The notes under the pieces are model-generated. The model saw nothing but the letters and a program-made list of their open reading frames with translations. It was not told the DNA's origin and searched no databases. Source: Burkholderia pyrrocinia (GTDB lineage Bacteria; Pseudomonadota; Gammaproteobacteria; Burkholderiales; Burkholderiaceae). From it: DNA of 64,000 nt. The stretch covers positions 1,178,001-1,242,000 of the forward strand of contig NZ_CP094459.1 in the NCBI RefSeq assembly GCF_022809715.1, given 5' to 3'. The position numbers and the translations under genes are program-made. This document shows positions 56,434-64,000 of the stretch, piece by piece; position 1 is the stretch's first letter, and every line of letters begins with the position of its first letter.

Positions 56434-56793
56434 GCGCGTGTCCCGACCGATTGCGCGGCCGCACCGGCATGCGGCCCGCGCCTGACAAGCAAGCTGTCGG
56501 TATCCCGTCGTCGCCTGCATGCCGCGGCTGACGGTCCGCCGCCCCCGGCCTTGCGTATTTGCGACATCGTCTTGCAAGTTCGGCGGCCGGCACGGCCGGC
56601 GCCGCGCACGCACCGCAGCATCGCGCGCCGACGGCCGCTTTGCCATATCGGGCCGCGCGGATTGGTACAATCGCGGCCTTGCGGCTGTTGCGCCGCATCA
56701 CGGCGCGGCATCGACATTGTCGCGGCCATCTGGCCCTGCAATGATGCAAGCGCCCGTAGTTCCGGAACATTCGAGTATCGAGGAGAGCACCAG
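56434..56793. other. Intergenic region before the binding-protein gene
   Basis: The 360-base gap between astE and the binding-protein gene contains an extended -10-type sequence near 56663-56671 and a GAGGAGAG ribosome site before 56794. No gene was seen. Confidence 0.5.
56663..56671 (+). promoter_or_regulatory. Possible extended -10 promoter
   Basis: TGG followed by TACAAT forms a TGn-TACAAT extended -10. No good -35 is visible at the usual distance. It would give a leader of about 115 bases for the binding-protein gene. Confidence 0.35.
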
Positions 56794-57588
56794 ATGAAGT
56801 TGGATTGGCGTAAAGTGGCCGCGCACGCGGTGGTGGCGGCATCGGTCGTGGCGGCAGGCAGCGCGTTTGCCGCGGATCTGAAGGAGATCCGGTTCGGCGT
56901 CGAGGCCTCGTACGCACCGTTCGAATACAAGACGCCCGACGGCAAGCTGACCGGCTTCGACATCGACATCGGCAACGCGGTGTGCGCGAAGCTGAAGACG
57001 AAGTGCGTGTGGGTCGAGAACGACTTCGACGGCCTGATCCCCGCGCTGCAGGCGCGCAAGTTCGACGCGATCAACTCGGACATGACGATCACCGACCAGC
57101 GCAAGCACGCGATCGCGTTCACCGATCCGATCTACACGATTCCGAACCAGCTGATCGCGAAGCAGGGCAGCGGCCTGCTGCCGACCCCGCAATCGCTGAA
57201 GGGCAAGCGCGTCGGCGTGCTGCAGGGCACGATCCAGGAAGCGTACGCGAAGAAGAAGTGGGCGCCGGCCGGCGTCGAAGTCGTGCCGTACCAGACGCAG
57301 GACCTGGCCTATGCCGACCTGAAGTCGGGCCGTCTCGACGCGACGTTCCAGGATTCGGAAGCCGGTTCGAAGGGCTTCCTGACCAAGCCGCAAGGCCAGG
57401 GCTTCGGGTTCGCGGGCGGCACGGTCAGCGACACCGAGATCCTCGGCTCGGGCGTCGGCTTCGGCCTGCGCAAGAACGACGCGGCGCTGAAGACCGCGCT
57501 CGATCAGGCGCTGAAGGACCTGAAGGCCGACGGCACGATCGACAACCTCGCGAAGAAGTACTTCAGCGTGCCCGTGACGCTCAAGTAA
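56794..57588 (+). CDS. Periplasmic basic amino-acid binding protein (AotJ/HisJ-like)
   Basis: This 264-residue protein has a signal peptide (about 1-25, ending AFA-A) and the type II binding fold of the lysine/arginine/ornithine family: EIRFGVEASYAPFEYKTPDGKLTGFDIDIGNAVC, then INSDMTITDQRKHAIAFTDPIY, then GVLQGTIQEAYAKKKW. It probably feeds arginine to AotQMP, encoded 11-13 kb upstream beyond the cassette and the ast operon. Its place next to the ast operon supports arginine or ornithine as ligand. A strong terminator follows. Confidence 0.9.
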   Translation: MKLDWRKVAAHAVVAASVVAAGSAFAADLKEIRFGVEASYAPFEYKTPDGKLTGFDIDIGNAVCAKLKTKCVWVENDFDGLIPALQARKFDAINSDMTITDQRKHAIAFTDPIYTIPNQLIAKQGSGLLPTPQSLKGKRVGVLQGTIQEAYAKKKWAPAGVEVVPYQTQDLAYADLKSGRLDATFQDSEAGSKGFLTKPQGQGFGFAGGTVSDTEILGSGVGFGLRKNDAALKTALDQALKDLKADGTIDNLAKKYFSVPVTLK

Positions 57589-57611
57589 GCGTTTCGTTCG
57601 ATCGCACGATG

Positions 57612-57648
57612 CAAGCAAGCCGGCCGCTCATGCGGCCGGTTTGCTTTT
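57612..57648 (+). terminator. Intrinsic terminator of the binding-protein gene
   Basis: AAGCAAGCCGGCCGC pairs with GCGGCCGGTTTGCTT over a TCAT loop (one G-T pair), with T residues at the end. Confidence 0.85.
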
Positions 57649-57688
57649 GGAGGCAGGAAACGACGCGGGCAGGCCGCCGCTGGCCGCG

Positions 57689-59191
57689 CTACGCGGGAAA
57701 GAACCGGCCCAGTTCGCGCGCGAGCTCGTTGAGCACGCTCATCTCCTGCTGCGCGATCTTGCGCGCGGGCTGCGCACCGGCCCAGTCGCCATACAGCAGC
57801 GCGACGGTCGTCGTGCCGACCCGCACGGGCAGCAGCACGAACGCGCGCGTGTCGTCGAACGCGTCCAGATACCACGCGGGCAGGCGCTTGAGCATCTTCG
57901 GATCCTGCGCCTGCTCGATGAAGATGCCGACCGAATTCGTGATCGCGAGATGAAACACGTCCGGCTCGAAGCGTTCGTCGAAGCGCAGCCGGTCGAGCGC
58001 CGTATCGACGCCGGGGCCGAAGCCGAGGCGCGCGGCGAACGTGCCGTCGTCGTGACGCACGAACATCACGGTGCGCGTGAACGCGAGGCCGGCCAGCAGG
58101 CTTTCCGACGCGAGTGCGAGCACCGGCGTCAGCACATGCTCGGACGGCAGCGCGCGCAGGTCCGCGAGGCCGGCTTCGAGGCATGCCTCGGGCTCGGCCT
58201 GCGCGCGCGCGATCGCATCGGCGTTCGCGCGCAGCTCGACGATCTCGCGCATCACGGTGTCGCTCGCTTCCTCGCGCGCGAGCAGGTCGGCGATCTCGAC
58301 GAGCGCGTCGGACTCCATGTCGAGCTCCGTGCCGTAGTGCTGCGCGAGCGTCGCAATGCGCGCGTCGCGCTGCGGGCTCGCGGGCATCGCGAGCGCGCTC
58401 GCGACGTCGGTCGAGCAGCGGCTCACCGCGCGCAGCCAGCGTACGCGGTCGGCCGGGCCGTCGTCGGCTGCATGGCCCGCGTTGCGGTCGTCGTCGTATT
58501 CGTCGTCGAACGCGTCGGCGTGGGCCGCGTGATCGTCGTTGGCCATCCCCGCCCGAATCACGTCGGGCAGCCGCCAGCGCGCGGCCGCTTCGAGCCCGAT
58601 CTCGTCGAAGCCGACGCCGAGCACGTCGATGCACGCGGCCGCGTCGTCGCCGTTCAGCTCGGCCGTGCGCCGGCGGATCCGGTCCCATTCGCTGTCGAGA
58701 TAGCAGACCACCAGCAGCTTGCCGACCTGGCGCATCAGCGTGCAGACGACGGCTTCCTCGCCGCCGCGCAGCTCGGCGTGCTCGGTCAGCTTGCGCGCGA
58801 CGCAGCCGGACAGCAGCGCGCGGTTCAGTTCGAGCTTCGCGTCGATGCGTCGCGGCGTGCTGTGGTGGAAATGGTCGACGAGCTTCAGTCCGACGACGAG
58901 ATGGCCGACCGCGTCGAGGCCGAGCACCATCAGCGCGCGGGTGACGGTCGTGATGTTGCCGCCGAACGCCATGTACATCGCGGAGTTCGCGAGCCGCAGC
59001 ACTTTCTGCGTGAGCGCGAAATCCGACAGCACGACGCGTACGAGCGCTGTGAAGTCGAGGTCGTCGTTCTTCATCGCGGCCATCGTCGCGCGCAGCGATT
59101 CCGACAGCAGCGGGAAGTCGCCCCGTTCGTTCATCCGGGCCCACAGCTTGTCGAGCAACGCGGTGCGGGGCAGGTATTCGGTGGTTGACAT
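57689..59191 (-). CDS. HDOD-domain protein with C-terminal GAF-like part
   Basis: HDOD domains resemble HD phosphodiesterases without their catalytic pair and work in signalling. The 500-residue protein has HDOD at about 20-230 (FALTQKVLRLANSAMYMAFGGNITTVTRALMVLGLDAVGHLVV). An acidic linker (DDHAAHADAFDDEYDDDRN) is near 220-238. The C-terminal region from about 340 (EHVLTPVLALASESLLAGLAFTRTVMFVRHD) looks like a GAF domain. It is 27 bases after the EAL protein gene on the same strand, so both probably belong to one c-di-GMP-linked system. Confidence 0.85.
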   Translation of the reverse strand: MSTTEYLPRTALLDKLWARMNERGDFPLLSESLRATMAAMKNDDLDFTALVRVVLSDFALTQKVLRLANSAMYMAFGGNITTVTRALMVLGLDAVGHLVVGLKLVDHFHHSTPRRIDAKLELNRALLSGCVARKLTEHAELRGGEEAVVCTLMRQVGKLLVVCYLDSEWDRIRRRTAELNGDDAAACIDVLGVGFDEIGLEAAARWRLPDVIRAGMANDDHAAHADAFDDEYDDDRNAGHAADDGPADRVRWLRAVSRCSTDVASALAMPASPQRDARIATLAQHYGTELDMESDALVEIADLLAREEASDTVMREIVELRANADAIARAQAEPEACLEAGLADLRALPSEHVLTPVLALASESLLAGLAFTRTVMFVRHDDGTFAARLGFGPGVDTALDRLRFDERFEPDVFHLAITNSVGIFIEQAQDPKMLKRLPAWYLDAFDDTRAFVLLPVRVGTTTVALLYGDWAGAQPARKIAQQEMSVLNELARELGRFFPA

Positions 59192-59218
59192 ACGGATCTG
59201 TCCGGTTCGCCGCGCGCG

Positions 59219-61054
59219 TCAGGCGGCGGCGTGCAGGTGCAGTTGCTGCGCCTCGAAGCGCCGTGCGAGTTCCTCGGACGGCAGCGCCTGGCAGACGAGC
59301 CAGCCCTGGATGTGATTGCAGCCCATCTCCGTCAGCAGTTCGCGCTGCGCCTCGGTCTCGACGCCTTCGGCGACGAGCTCGAGATCGAGCGTCTGCGCGA
59401 GGCCGACCACCGCCGACACGATCGCGCGGTCGTTGCGCGACGTCAGCAGGTTCTCGACGAAGCTGCGGTCGATCTTCAGCTTCGCGAGCGGGAAGCGCTG
59501 CAGGTACGCGAGGCTCGAATAGCCGGTGCCGAAATCGTCGATCGCGAAGCGGATGCCGAGATCGGTCAGCTCCTCGAGCAGCCCCTTCGCGTGCGCGGGG
59601 TCGTGCATCAGCAGGCTTTCGGTGATTTCGAGCACGATGCGGCGCGGGTCGATGCCCGTCAGCGCGATCGCCTCGCGCACGCTCTGCGTGAAGCGCGGGT
59701 CGCGGAACTGCTGCGGCGACACGTTGACCGCCACGTACTGCAGCGCGAGCCCCTGGCGGTCCCATGCGACGAGCTGCATGCACGCGGCCTTGAGCACCCA
59801 GTTGCCGAGATAGTTGATCAGGCCGATCGATTCGGCGAGCGGAATGAAGGTCGCCGGCGGCACGAGGCCGTGCACCGGATGGCGCCAGCGGATCAGCGCC
59901 TCGACGCCGACCACCGCGCACGACTGGCTGTGCGTGATCGGCTGGAAATGGAGCGAAAACTCGCCGTTGCGCACGCCGTCGTACAGGTCGGCTTCGAGCT
60001 TCAGCCGTTCGGCGTCGGCCGGATCGTCGACGGGCGCATGGAACGCGAGCGCGTTGCCGCCCGATGCCTTCGCCTGCGCGAGCGCGTGGTCGGCGCGGCG
60101 CAGCAGCGGGCTGTGGTGCTGCGCGCGATGCGGCGCGGCACGCTCGTCCGGATAGAGCGCGATGCCGATGCTGGCGGACAAGTGCACCGTCTGCCCCTGG
60201 TACACGTAGGGTTCGCGCACCGCGGCCTGCAGCCGGCGCGCGAGCGCGTCGGCTGCATTGCTCGCCTGCACGCGGTCCGGCGCGCCGAGCACGACCGCGA
60301 ACTTGTCGCTTGCGACGCGCGCGAGCCGTTCGTTCGGCGTGGCGAGCGCCTTCAGCCGCTGCGCGGTTTCGCGCAGCAGCGTGTCGCCCGCGTCGTAGCC
60401 GAGCGCGCGGTTGATCCGCTGGTAGTCGTCGAGATCGAGCAGCAGCAGCGCCGCGCAGGTGCCGTCCTCGTCGGCGGTCTGCTGCGCGCGCATCAGCGCG
60501 GGCACGAGCGCGGACAGGTTGTCGAGCCCCGTCATCGGATCGTGGTGCATCTCGTACGTGAGGCGCGCCTCGAGCGCGCGCCACGACGATACGTCGAACG
60601 CCGCGATCGCGAAGCCGTCGACCCCGTGGTGGCGGCTCTTGAACGCACGGATCTCGACGTCGAGCGGGTAGGTCAGCGACTTGACGATGCACATCGTCGC
60701 CTTCTCGACCTGGCCCGAATGCGCGGCGCGTGCAAGCAGGCCTTCGAGCGCCGCGGTATCCTGTTCGGCGATCAGGTCGCGCAGCGTCAGCGTGTGCAGG
60801 TAGTCGCGGTGGTAGCCGATGAAGCGCAGGCTCGCGTCGGACACGTACAGAAAGCGCAGCTCGCGGTCGACATGGGCGAGGAAATCCACCGTGCCGACCG
60901 TCTGTTCCAGCCAGTTGCGCACGGAGTCGTCGCGCCGCGGCGCGCCGGCGCGCGCGGGCATCAGCGCGCCGCCCGACCAGGCGAAGCGGCGCAGCGTATG
61001 CAAGGCGCTGCGCCAGGAGCCCTTGCGTGACGTCTGTTTCCTGTTGGCTTCCAT
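59219..61054 (-). CDS. PAS-GGDEF-EAL protein, probable c-di-GMP phosphodiesterase
   Basis: This 611-residue protein has a PAS-like sensor (about 45-155), a GGDEF domain (about 165-340) and an EAL domain (about 355-605). The GGDEF signature reads ASDKF at 248-252, so the cyclase should be inactive. The EAL catalytic residues are present: Glu385 in VEALIRW, Asn444, Glu476, Asp506-Asp507 in DDFGTGYS, Lys527, Glu563 and Gln583. It therefore probably breaks c-di-GMP, with the dead GGDEF perhaps sensing GTP. No membrane helix is evident. The ATG at 61054 is followed by a basic N-terminus. Confidence 0.9.
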   Translation of the reverse strand: MEANRKQTSRKGSWRSALHTLRRFAWSGGALMPARAGAPRRDDSVRNWLEQTVGTVDFLAHVDRELRFLYVSDASLRFIGYHRDYLHTLTLRDLIAEQDTAALEGLLARAAHSGQVEKATMCIVKSLTYPLDVEIRAFKSRHHGVDGFAIAAFDVSSWRALEARLTYEMHHDPMTGLDNLSALVPALMRAQQTADEDGTCAALLLLDLDDYQRINRALGYDAGDTLLRETAQRLKALATPNERLARVASDKFAVVLGAPDRVQASNAADALARRLQAAVREPYVYQGQTVHLSASIGIALYPDERAAPHRAQHHSPLLRRADHALAQAKASGGNALAFHAPVDDPADAERLKLEADLYDGVRNGEFSLHFQPITHSQSCAVVGVEALIRWRHPVHGLVPPATFIPLAESIGLINYLGNWVLKAACMQLVAWDRQGLALQYVAVNVSPQQFRDPRFTQSVREAIALTGIDPRRIVLEITESLLMHDPAHAKGLLEELTDLGIRFAIDDFGTGYSSLAYLQRFPLAKLKIDRSFVENLLTSRNDRAIVSAVVGLAQTLDLELVAEGVETEAQRELLTEMGCNHIQGWLVCQALPSEELARRFEAQQLHLHAAA

Positions 61055-61238
61055 GTTTCTCGCTGACGTGAAGGGCTGGAACCGGTTGTCCGGAAGGAAT
61101 AACGGCAGACTGTGGGAAATCTTTAACGGGCCGGGCGCGGATGGCGCTGCCGCGCAATCCGATCATGCACGCGCGTTCGACAGGCGAACGCCGACGTAGC
61201 CTACATCGAGGCTGACTTTATAAGAAATGAGGACGCAG

Positions 61239-61787
61239 ATGAAGCGAAAACTGTTGCTGGGCGCCGCGGCGGCGCTGGTGGCCGGCCATGCGCTGATGGC
61301 GCAGGCGCAACTGAAGCCGGGCGCCGCGGCGCCGGACTTCACGACGCAGGCGTCGCTGGGCGGCAAGACTTACACGTACTCGCTCGCCGATGCACTGAAG
61401 CATGGACCGGTCGTGCTGTATTTCTACCCGGCCGCGTTCACGAAAGGCTGCACGATCGAGGCGCATGCGTTCGCGGATGCGGTCGACCGTTACAAGGCTT
61501 ACGGCGCGACGGTGATCGGCGTATCGGCTGACAATATCGACACGCTGACGAAGTTCTCGGTGAGCGAGTGCCGTAGCAAGTTCCCGGTCGCGGCCGACCC
61601 GGACGCGAAGATCATCCGCGAATACGACGCGAAGCTGCCGGCGCTCGACCGCGCGAACCGCGTGTCCTACGTGATTTCGCCGGAAGGGAAGATTCTGTAC
61701 GAATACACGAGCCTGTCGCCCGACAAGCACGTCGAGAACACGCTGGCCGCCGTGAAGGCGTGGGCCGACGCGCATCCGAAGCAGTAA
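61239..61787 (+). CDS. Exported peroxiredoxin (BCP/AhpC-TSA type)
   Basis: It reduces peroxides in the periplasm. The 182-residue protein has a signal peptide (about 1-23, ending AQA-Q) and a thioredoxin fold: YFYPAAFTKGCTIEAHAFAD with the peroxidatic Cys71, and a second Cys111 in SECRSKF as resolving residue. The usual P-x3-T-x2-C active site is kept as PAAFTKGC. The ATG at 61239 follows GAGGAC and is preferred over the one at 61227. It is divergent from the EAL gene. The reductant is unknown. Confidence 0.9.
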   Translation: MKRKLLLGAAAALVAGHALMAQAQLKPGAAAPDFTTQASLGGKTYTYSLADALKHGPVVLYFYPAAFTKGCTIEAHAFADAVDRYKAYGATVIGVSADNIDTLTKFSVSECRSKFPVAADPDAKIIREYDAKLPALDRANRVSYVISPEGKILYEYTSLSPDKHVENTLAAVKAWADAHPKQ

Positions 61788-61875
61788 GCGGCAGGCCCAC
61801 GCGCAAGCGGCCCGTCGTGCGGGCCGCGGGCACGGGAAAACGCGCCGCCCGCGAGGCGGCGCGCATGGCGCCGCG

Positions 61876-62505
61876 CTACGCGCGCAATGCCTGCTCGATC
61901 GGCACGCCGCCGCCGACGAAGCCGACGATCTTGCGCGAGATGCCGAGCTTGATCGCCTCGATCGCGGCCCACGCGACATCCTGGCGCGATACCGGCGGCG
62001 CGGGCTCGACGCGCTCCTCGGTCAGCGCGATCTTGCCGACGCCCGGCGTGTCCGTGAGCGGGCCGGGGCGCAGGATCACGTAGTCGACGCCGGACGCGAT
62101 CACGCGCTCGTCGCCTTCGCGCTTCATCTGCGAATAGTGGCGCAGCGCGTCGGGGCTCTGCTCGGGCCAGTACGCGGACAGCGAGCTGATCACGACCAGC
62201 TTCTGCACGTTGTACGCCAGCGCATACTCGGCCGCGCGGGCGACCGCGTCGCGGTCGATCTGCTCCTCTTCGGCCGCGCCTTCCGATTCGGCCGAGCCGG
62301 CCGCATAGATCACGTGCGTGATGCCCTGGAATGCGTGCGAGAAATCGTCCGTCAGATCTGCCTCGACGACCTTCGCGCCCGGCAGCGCATAGCCGTGCCG
62401 GCGCACCAGCGCCGTGACCTCGAACTCCGGCTGCTTGAGCAGCAGATCCGCGCAGGCCTGGCCGGTGCGGCCGGTCGCGCCAATCAGCAGTACCTTCGTC
62501 GTCAT
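61876..62505 (-). CDS. NAD(P)-binding Rossmann-fold protein (atypical SDR)
   Basis: This 209-residue protein of the NAD(P)H-binding, NmrA-like group has the dinucleotide motif LLIGATGRTGQ near residues 6-16, VVEADLTDD near 47-55, VIYAAGS near 64-70, and a Y-x3-K-like pair in HYSQMKREGD. The substrate is unknown; relatives serve as reductases or redox sensors. The start MTTKVLLIG at 62505 was chosen. The next gene is divergent, 291 bases away. Confidence 0.85.
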   Translation of the reverse strand: MTTKVLLIGATGRTGQACADLLLKQPEFEVTALVRRHGYALPGAKVVEADLTDDFSHAFQGITHVIYAAGSAESEGAAEEEQIDRDAVARAAEYALAYNVQKLVVISSLSAYWPEQSPDALRHYSQMKREGDERVIASGVDYVILRPGPLTDTPGVGKIALTEERVEPAPPVSRQDVAWAAIEAIKLGISRKIVGFVGGGVPIEQALRA

Positions 62506-62796
62506 GAAACCGCTCCTTGCTCGATGCGTCATCCTCCCAGATAGGGACGGACGACCGATAACTCAAGTGTAATGTCGAATCGCGGCGGCGGCGCACAGGT
62601 AATAAGGGGCGTACCGGCGCGGGCTGTCGGCGAAGGCTTCCCGGTGCAGGCACGCGGCCCCCGCCGACACGGCGCACGTTCGGGCGGTCATTCATTCACA
62701 CGGATTCGGGAATGACGCGCCGACCGGCTATCATGTGCGCGATGCATTTTTCGACGCTATGTCCTATAACGCGTCGGCCAACCGGTTGGAGTACAC

Positions 62797-64000
62797 ATGG
62801 CATTACCCCTGGACAACGTCAGCATGGCCGTGTTCTGCGACTTCGAGAACGTCGCGCTCGGCGTGCGCGACGCGAAGTACGAGAAATTCGACATCCAGCC
62901 CGTGCTGGAGCGCTTGCTGCTGAAGGGCAGCATCGTCGTGAAGAAGGCCTATTGCGACTGGGATCGCTACAAGGGCTTCAAGGCGTCGATGCACGAGGCG
63001 AGCTTCGAGCTGATCGAGATTCCGCACGTGCGCCAGTCGGGCAAGAATTCGGCCGACATCCGGCTCGTCGTGGACGCGCTCGATCTCTGCTACACGAAGT
63101 CGCACGTCGATACGTTCGTGATCATCAGCGGCGACTCGGATTTTTCGCCGCTCGTGTCGAAGCTGCGCGAGAACGCGAAGAAGGTGATCGGCGTCGGCGT
63201 GAAGAAATCGACGTCGGACCTGCTGGTCGCGAACTGCGACGAATTCATCTTCTACGACGACCTGGTGCGCGAGCAGCAGCGCACGCTCGCGAAGCGCGAA
63301 CAACAGCAGCGCGCCGGCAACGGCGGCGCGAAGCGGCCCGACGAGCCGTCGCGCAAGCACGACATGGATGCGCGCAAGGCCGAGGCGATCGCGCTGGCGG
63401 TCGAGACGTTCGACGCGCTCGCGTCGGAGCGCGACGACGTCGGCAAGATCTGGGCGTCGGTGCTCAAGAGCGCGATCAAGCGCCGCAAGCCGGATTTCAA
63501 CGAGTCGTACTACGGGTTCCGCGCGTTCGGCAACCTGCTCGACGAGGCGCAGGCGCGCGGTCTGCTCGAAGTGGGGCGCGACGACAAGTCGGGCGCGTTC
63601 GTGTCGCGGGCACGTCAGCCGGCGGCTGCGGAGCACGTTGCGGCCGGTGGTGAAGGCGCCGCTGCGCACCACGGCACGCGCGCGGCGGAGCCGGCGCGGG
63701 CCGGGCGCGAATCGCGGCGTCGCGGGCAGCGGCCGGAAGCGGCCGTGCACGAAAGCGTGCAGGTCGAAGCGCAGGCGGCGGTCGTTGCCGAAGTCGCCGA
63801 CGCAGCGGCGGTCGCGCCTGCCGTCACGGCTGATGTGGCCGAACCGCACGGCGACGCGAGCGACGGCCGCAAGCGTGCGCGCAAGAGTGCGGCGAAGAAG
63901 ACCGGCGCGAAGAAGGGCACCGCCGCGAAGAACGCCGGCCGTCACGAGGCCGGGAAGCCGGACGACACCGCGCATGGCGCGGCGCAGCACGGTGGCGACA
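62797..64000 (+). CDS. NYN-domain ribonuclease-like protein with OST-HTH domain (3' end missing)
   Basis: This frame is open to the window edge, so only the first 401 residues are visible. An NYN (LabA/DUF88, PIN-like) domain spans about 8-150 with the acidic residues of a metal site: FCDFENV near 13-19, SADIRLVVDAL near 86-96 and SGDSDFSPLV near 110-119. An OST-HTH/LOTUS RNA-binding domain covers about 190-265 (KIWASVLKSAIKRRKPDFNESYYGFRAFGNLL). The tail from about 270 is an A, E, K-rich low-complexity stretch with repeated AAKK patterns, probably disordered. It may process or bind RNA. The ATG at 62797 lies 7 bases after GGAG. Confidence 0.9.
   Translation, partial: MALPLDNVSMAVFCDFENVALGVRDAKYEKFDIQPVLERLLLKGSIVVKKAYCDWDRYKGFKASMHEASFELIEIPHVRQSGKNSADIRLVVDALDLCYTKSHVDTFVIISGDSDFSPLVSKLRENAKKVIGVGVKKSTSDLLVANCDEFIFYDDLVREQQRTLAKREQQQRAGNGGAKRPDEPSRKHDMDARKAEAIALAVETFDALASERDDVGKIWASVLKSAIKRRKPDFNESYYGFRAFGNLLDEAQARGLLEVGRDDKSGAFVSRARQPAAAEHVAAGGEGAAAHHGTRAAEPARAGRESRRRGQRPEAAVHESVQVEAQAAVVAEVADAAAVAPAVTADVAEPHGDASDGRKRARKSAAKKTGAKKGTAAKNAGRHEAGKPDDTAHGAAQHGGD

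Noticed and set aside
57504..61166. Very long reverse-strand open frame (1220 codons) across the HDOD and EAL genes
   Set aside because: It is an out-of-frame shadow in G+C-rich DNA: arginine-, alanine- and proline-rich with no domain, while the two real genes have clear motifs in another frame on the same strand.

Overview
The window reads as a chromosome segment of a Burkholderia, most likely from the Burkholderia cepacia complex. The core genes are very G+C-rich and carry family sets typical of that group: hpnIJKL hopanoid genes, the aru/ast arginine succinyltransferase operon with the two-subunit AstA, and a phosphocholine-type phospholipase C with a Tat signal. This assignment rests on gene content and base composition; no database was searched.

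Region 1 (1-9920) is the distal end of a prophage. It opens inside a lambda R-like endolysin, followed by a nested Rz/Rz1 spanin pair and a Dam-type adenine methylase. Then comes cargo: a reverse-strand cluster with the gene order PAAR, DUF4123 chaperone, co-chaperone, Tox-REase-5 toxin and Imm52 immunity, the same order as the type VI secretion effector locus tseT/tsiT of Pseudomonas aeruginosa. A divergent SRAP (YedK/HMCES) gene lies behind a perfect LexA box. Several unrecognised genes and an AbiJ-like candidate phage-defence gene follow. The element ends at a 3' fragment of a tRNA-Cys gene, the likely attachment site.

Region 2 (about 10.2-46.5 kb) is ordinary chromosome. It holds a membrane diguanylate cyclase, a GNAT enzyme with a XRE-cupin regulator, a ParD-like protein with methionine aminopeptidase, msrC, a divergent LysR/pirin pair, a copper-delivery operon for cytochrome oxidase (sco, PCuAC, ctaG) and otsBA for trehalose. 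It continues with an ABC exporter, a GT4 glycosyltransferase, gudD with a GntR regulator, a branched-chain amino-acid binding protein, phospholipase C, a compound tandem repeat, pdxY, a hydrolase, a luciferase-like monooxygenase, the hpnIJKL hopanoid-modification cluster, an OmlA-type lipoprotein, and an aot/his-type arginine importer with its AraC-type regulator.

Region 3 (46.5-49.1 kb) is a second T6SS effector cassette: PAAR, Tae4-type amidase and a small membrane protein. The three genes overlap at their ends and are framed by two inverted repeats of about 295 bp. The cassette sits between the arginine regulator and the arginine-degradation operon.

Region 4 (49.2-64 kb) holds astC-aruF-aruG-astD-astB-astE and then the periplasmic binding protein that probably serves the importer at 43.3 kb. 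It ends with an HDOD protein, an EAL phosphodiesterase with a degenerate GGDEF domain, an exported peroxiredoxin, an NAD(P)-binding protein, and an NYN/OST-HTH protein cut by the window edge.

The most interesting material is the two independent T6SS effector modules, above all the repeat-framed Tae4 cassette with a membrane protein where a periplasmic immunity protein would be expected.
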